DNA of 64,000 nt, from NCBI RefSeq assembly GCF_002797975.1, contig NZ_PGET01000001.1, positions 2,046,001 to 2,110,000 on the forward strand, written 5' to 3'. The DNA comes from [Clostridium] celerecrescens 18A. Its GTDB lineage: Bacteria; Bacillota; Clostridia; Lachnospirales; Lachnospiraceae. Shown here one piece after another: positions 63,193-64,000 of this stretch. Positions within the stretch are counted from its first letter, which is position 1; every line of letters starts with the position of its first letter. A program made the translations under genes and the position numbers. The notes beneath the pieces are model-generated. The model worked only from the letters and a program-made list of their open reading frames with translations. It ran no database searches and was not told the DNA's origin.

Positions 63193-64000
63193 CTATTGGA
63201 TTATGCTTTCCACCTTTGTTTCCAATCGGATGGTTTCCCCTTTTTTAATGCGATAGGAAACCGCCGGTATGGAAGCATTGGGATAAAGCACATTGGTATT
63301 GGGATCAGCCTCTATTACCAGGCCTGCTGCCTCCGGGCCTTCGCCGGATACCGTACAGTCCTGTTTTCCAGCGGATACAAATGCTCCCTTCCCTTCTGCC
63401 TTCTGCACATAATCTTCTGTGAACTTTTCCACAGAAAAGCCGCAGTCATAGGCAGTACAGTCGTACTGGCTCTCAATTTCATGGATTCTTAAATGGCCGT
63501 ACTCTTTTGGTATAATCGTAGAAGTAACCGTAATCCCCTGGAAGGGATGCCATCTGCTGATCACCCGGTCTTTCAAAACCTCATAGGAGTCACTGTATTT
63601 CCGGACGAATACGTAATCATCTCCGTCAATGACAAAGGCCAGGGAAGAATCAGGAGCATTTTCATGAAGCACAATCTGGCTTTTTGCAACGGAAAACCCA
63701 TACCGGGTGGAATAGGCAAACTTGGAGTACTTTTCCGGCACATGGCCGTGTCCGTATTTCTCGCAAACACCTGCCGGATAGGCAATCACATCCTTTCCAT
63801 GTCGATGCATCACCATATCCGCCTGCTTTAACATGTTTACTGGCTCCAGCTTTGGTAAGTCCTCCGCCTTTGCAGACCAGAAGGGATGATCATCGGGAAG
63901 CCCAAGACACAAAAGGGTCTTCATTCCCCAGTAAGGAGAACCTGGCGCATTGTAGCGTTCCGCCATGATTAAGTTTGGATATCCGTACCCAATGGTCAGC
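63193..64000 (-). CDS. DUF2264 family protein, C-terminal part, truncated by window edge
   Basis: The frame is open to the window edge (269 codons to the stop at 63193), so the start lies outside. YPNLIMAERYNAPGSPYWG, then LCLGLPDDHPFW and KFAYSTRYGFSV, are typical of the C-terminal half of DUF2264 proteins, an alpha/alpha-barrel plus beta-sandwich family related to polysaccharide-degrading enzymes. It precedes the kinase gene by 77 nt on the same strand, so it belongs to the carbohydrate locus. Enzymatic activity is not established for the family. Confidence 0.8.
   Translation of the reverse strand, partial: LTIGYGYPNLIMAERYNAPGSPYWGMKTLLCLGLPDDHPFWSAKAEDLPKLEPVNMLKQADMVMHRHGKDVIAYPAGVCEKYGHGHVPEKYSKFAYSTRYGFSVAKSQIVLHENAPDSSLAFVIDGDDYVFVRKYSDSYEVLKDRVISRWHPFQGITVTSTIIPKEYGHLRIHEIESQYDCTAYDCGFSVEKFTEDYVQKAEGKGAFVSAGKQDCTVSGEGPEAAGLVIEADPNTNVLYPNASIPAVSYRIKKGETIRLETKVESIIQ

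Overview
The window reads as a chromosome segment of an anaerobic Firmicute of class Clostridia, most likely Lachnospiraceae (Lacrimispora/Hungatella/Clostridium cluster XIVa-like). This rests on several signs: strong GGAGG ribosome sites with ATG/GTG/TTG starts, many lipoprotein sugar-binding proteins each paired with a YesM/YesN-type two-component system, moderate GC with AT-rich gaps, and Clostridia-type protein families. No rRNA, tRNA, CRISPR array or intact insertion sequence was seen. Nearly all intact genes lie on the minus strand.

Layout. 1-1.5 kb: the 5' part of a cell-wall protein gene, an orphan promoter/operator, and a frameshifted motA remnant. 1.5-9.8 kb: a sugar uptake locus with an AraC-type response regulator, a sensor kinase, a membrane-anchored binding protein, then an ATPase, permease and lipoprotein of the ribose/galactose type. 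9.86-10.1 kb: a probable free-standing structured RNA. 10.2-17.5 kb: an AraC/GyrI-type regulator, then an antimicrobial-peptide-type module (HTH protein, response regulator, kinase, ABC ATPase, FtsX permease) preceded by a broken XRE regulator. 17.6-30.8 kb: an accessory island holding the two most interesting systems. The first is a compact operon of a TerB_N/TerB_C protein, a BrxD-like ATPase and an Lhr-like SF2 helicase. The second is a MerR-controlled resistance-type cassette with a transglutaminase-like domain fused to a UvrA-type ABC ATPase, followed by an MFS exporter. Scraps of a probable relaxase, an rRNA methyltransferase and other genes suggest past mobile-element traffic.

30.8-42.1 kb: DinG-like helicase, RlmD-type rRNA methyltransferase, small acidic membrane protein, PcrA helicase, patatin-like lipase and a heterodimeric ABC exporter, with a family of hairpin repeats in the gaps around pcrA. 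42.2-47.3 kb: a mini-gene remnant, aldehyde dehydrogenase, DinB-like, MmcQ/YjbR-like and DUF3788 proteins, a membrane protein and an HExxH protein. 47.3-52.4 kb: a hydantoinase-like protein and a transporter, divergent from a LacI regulator with clear palindromic operators. 52.4-53.1 kb: a NUDIX remnant and a metal-binding HMA protein. 53.4-64 kb: a galactoside/polysaccharide locus (DUF2264 protein, sensor kinase, AraC-type regulator, binding protein, two permeases, LacZ) ending in a terminator; its 5' end runs off the window.

Two carbohydrate loci of similar logic (kinase plus AraC-type regulator controlling an ABC importer) bracket the window. The accessory island between them carries defence- and resistance-like genes. 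All functions are inferred by reading the translations; no database search was run.
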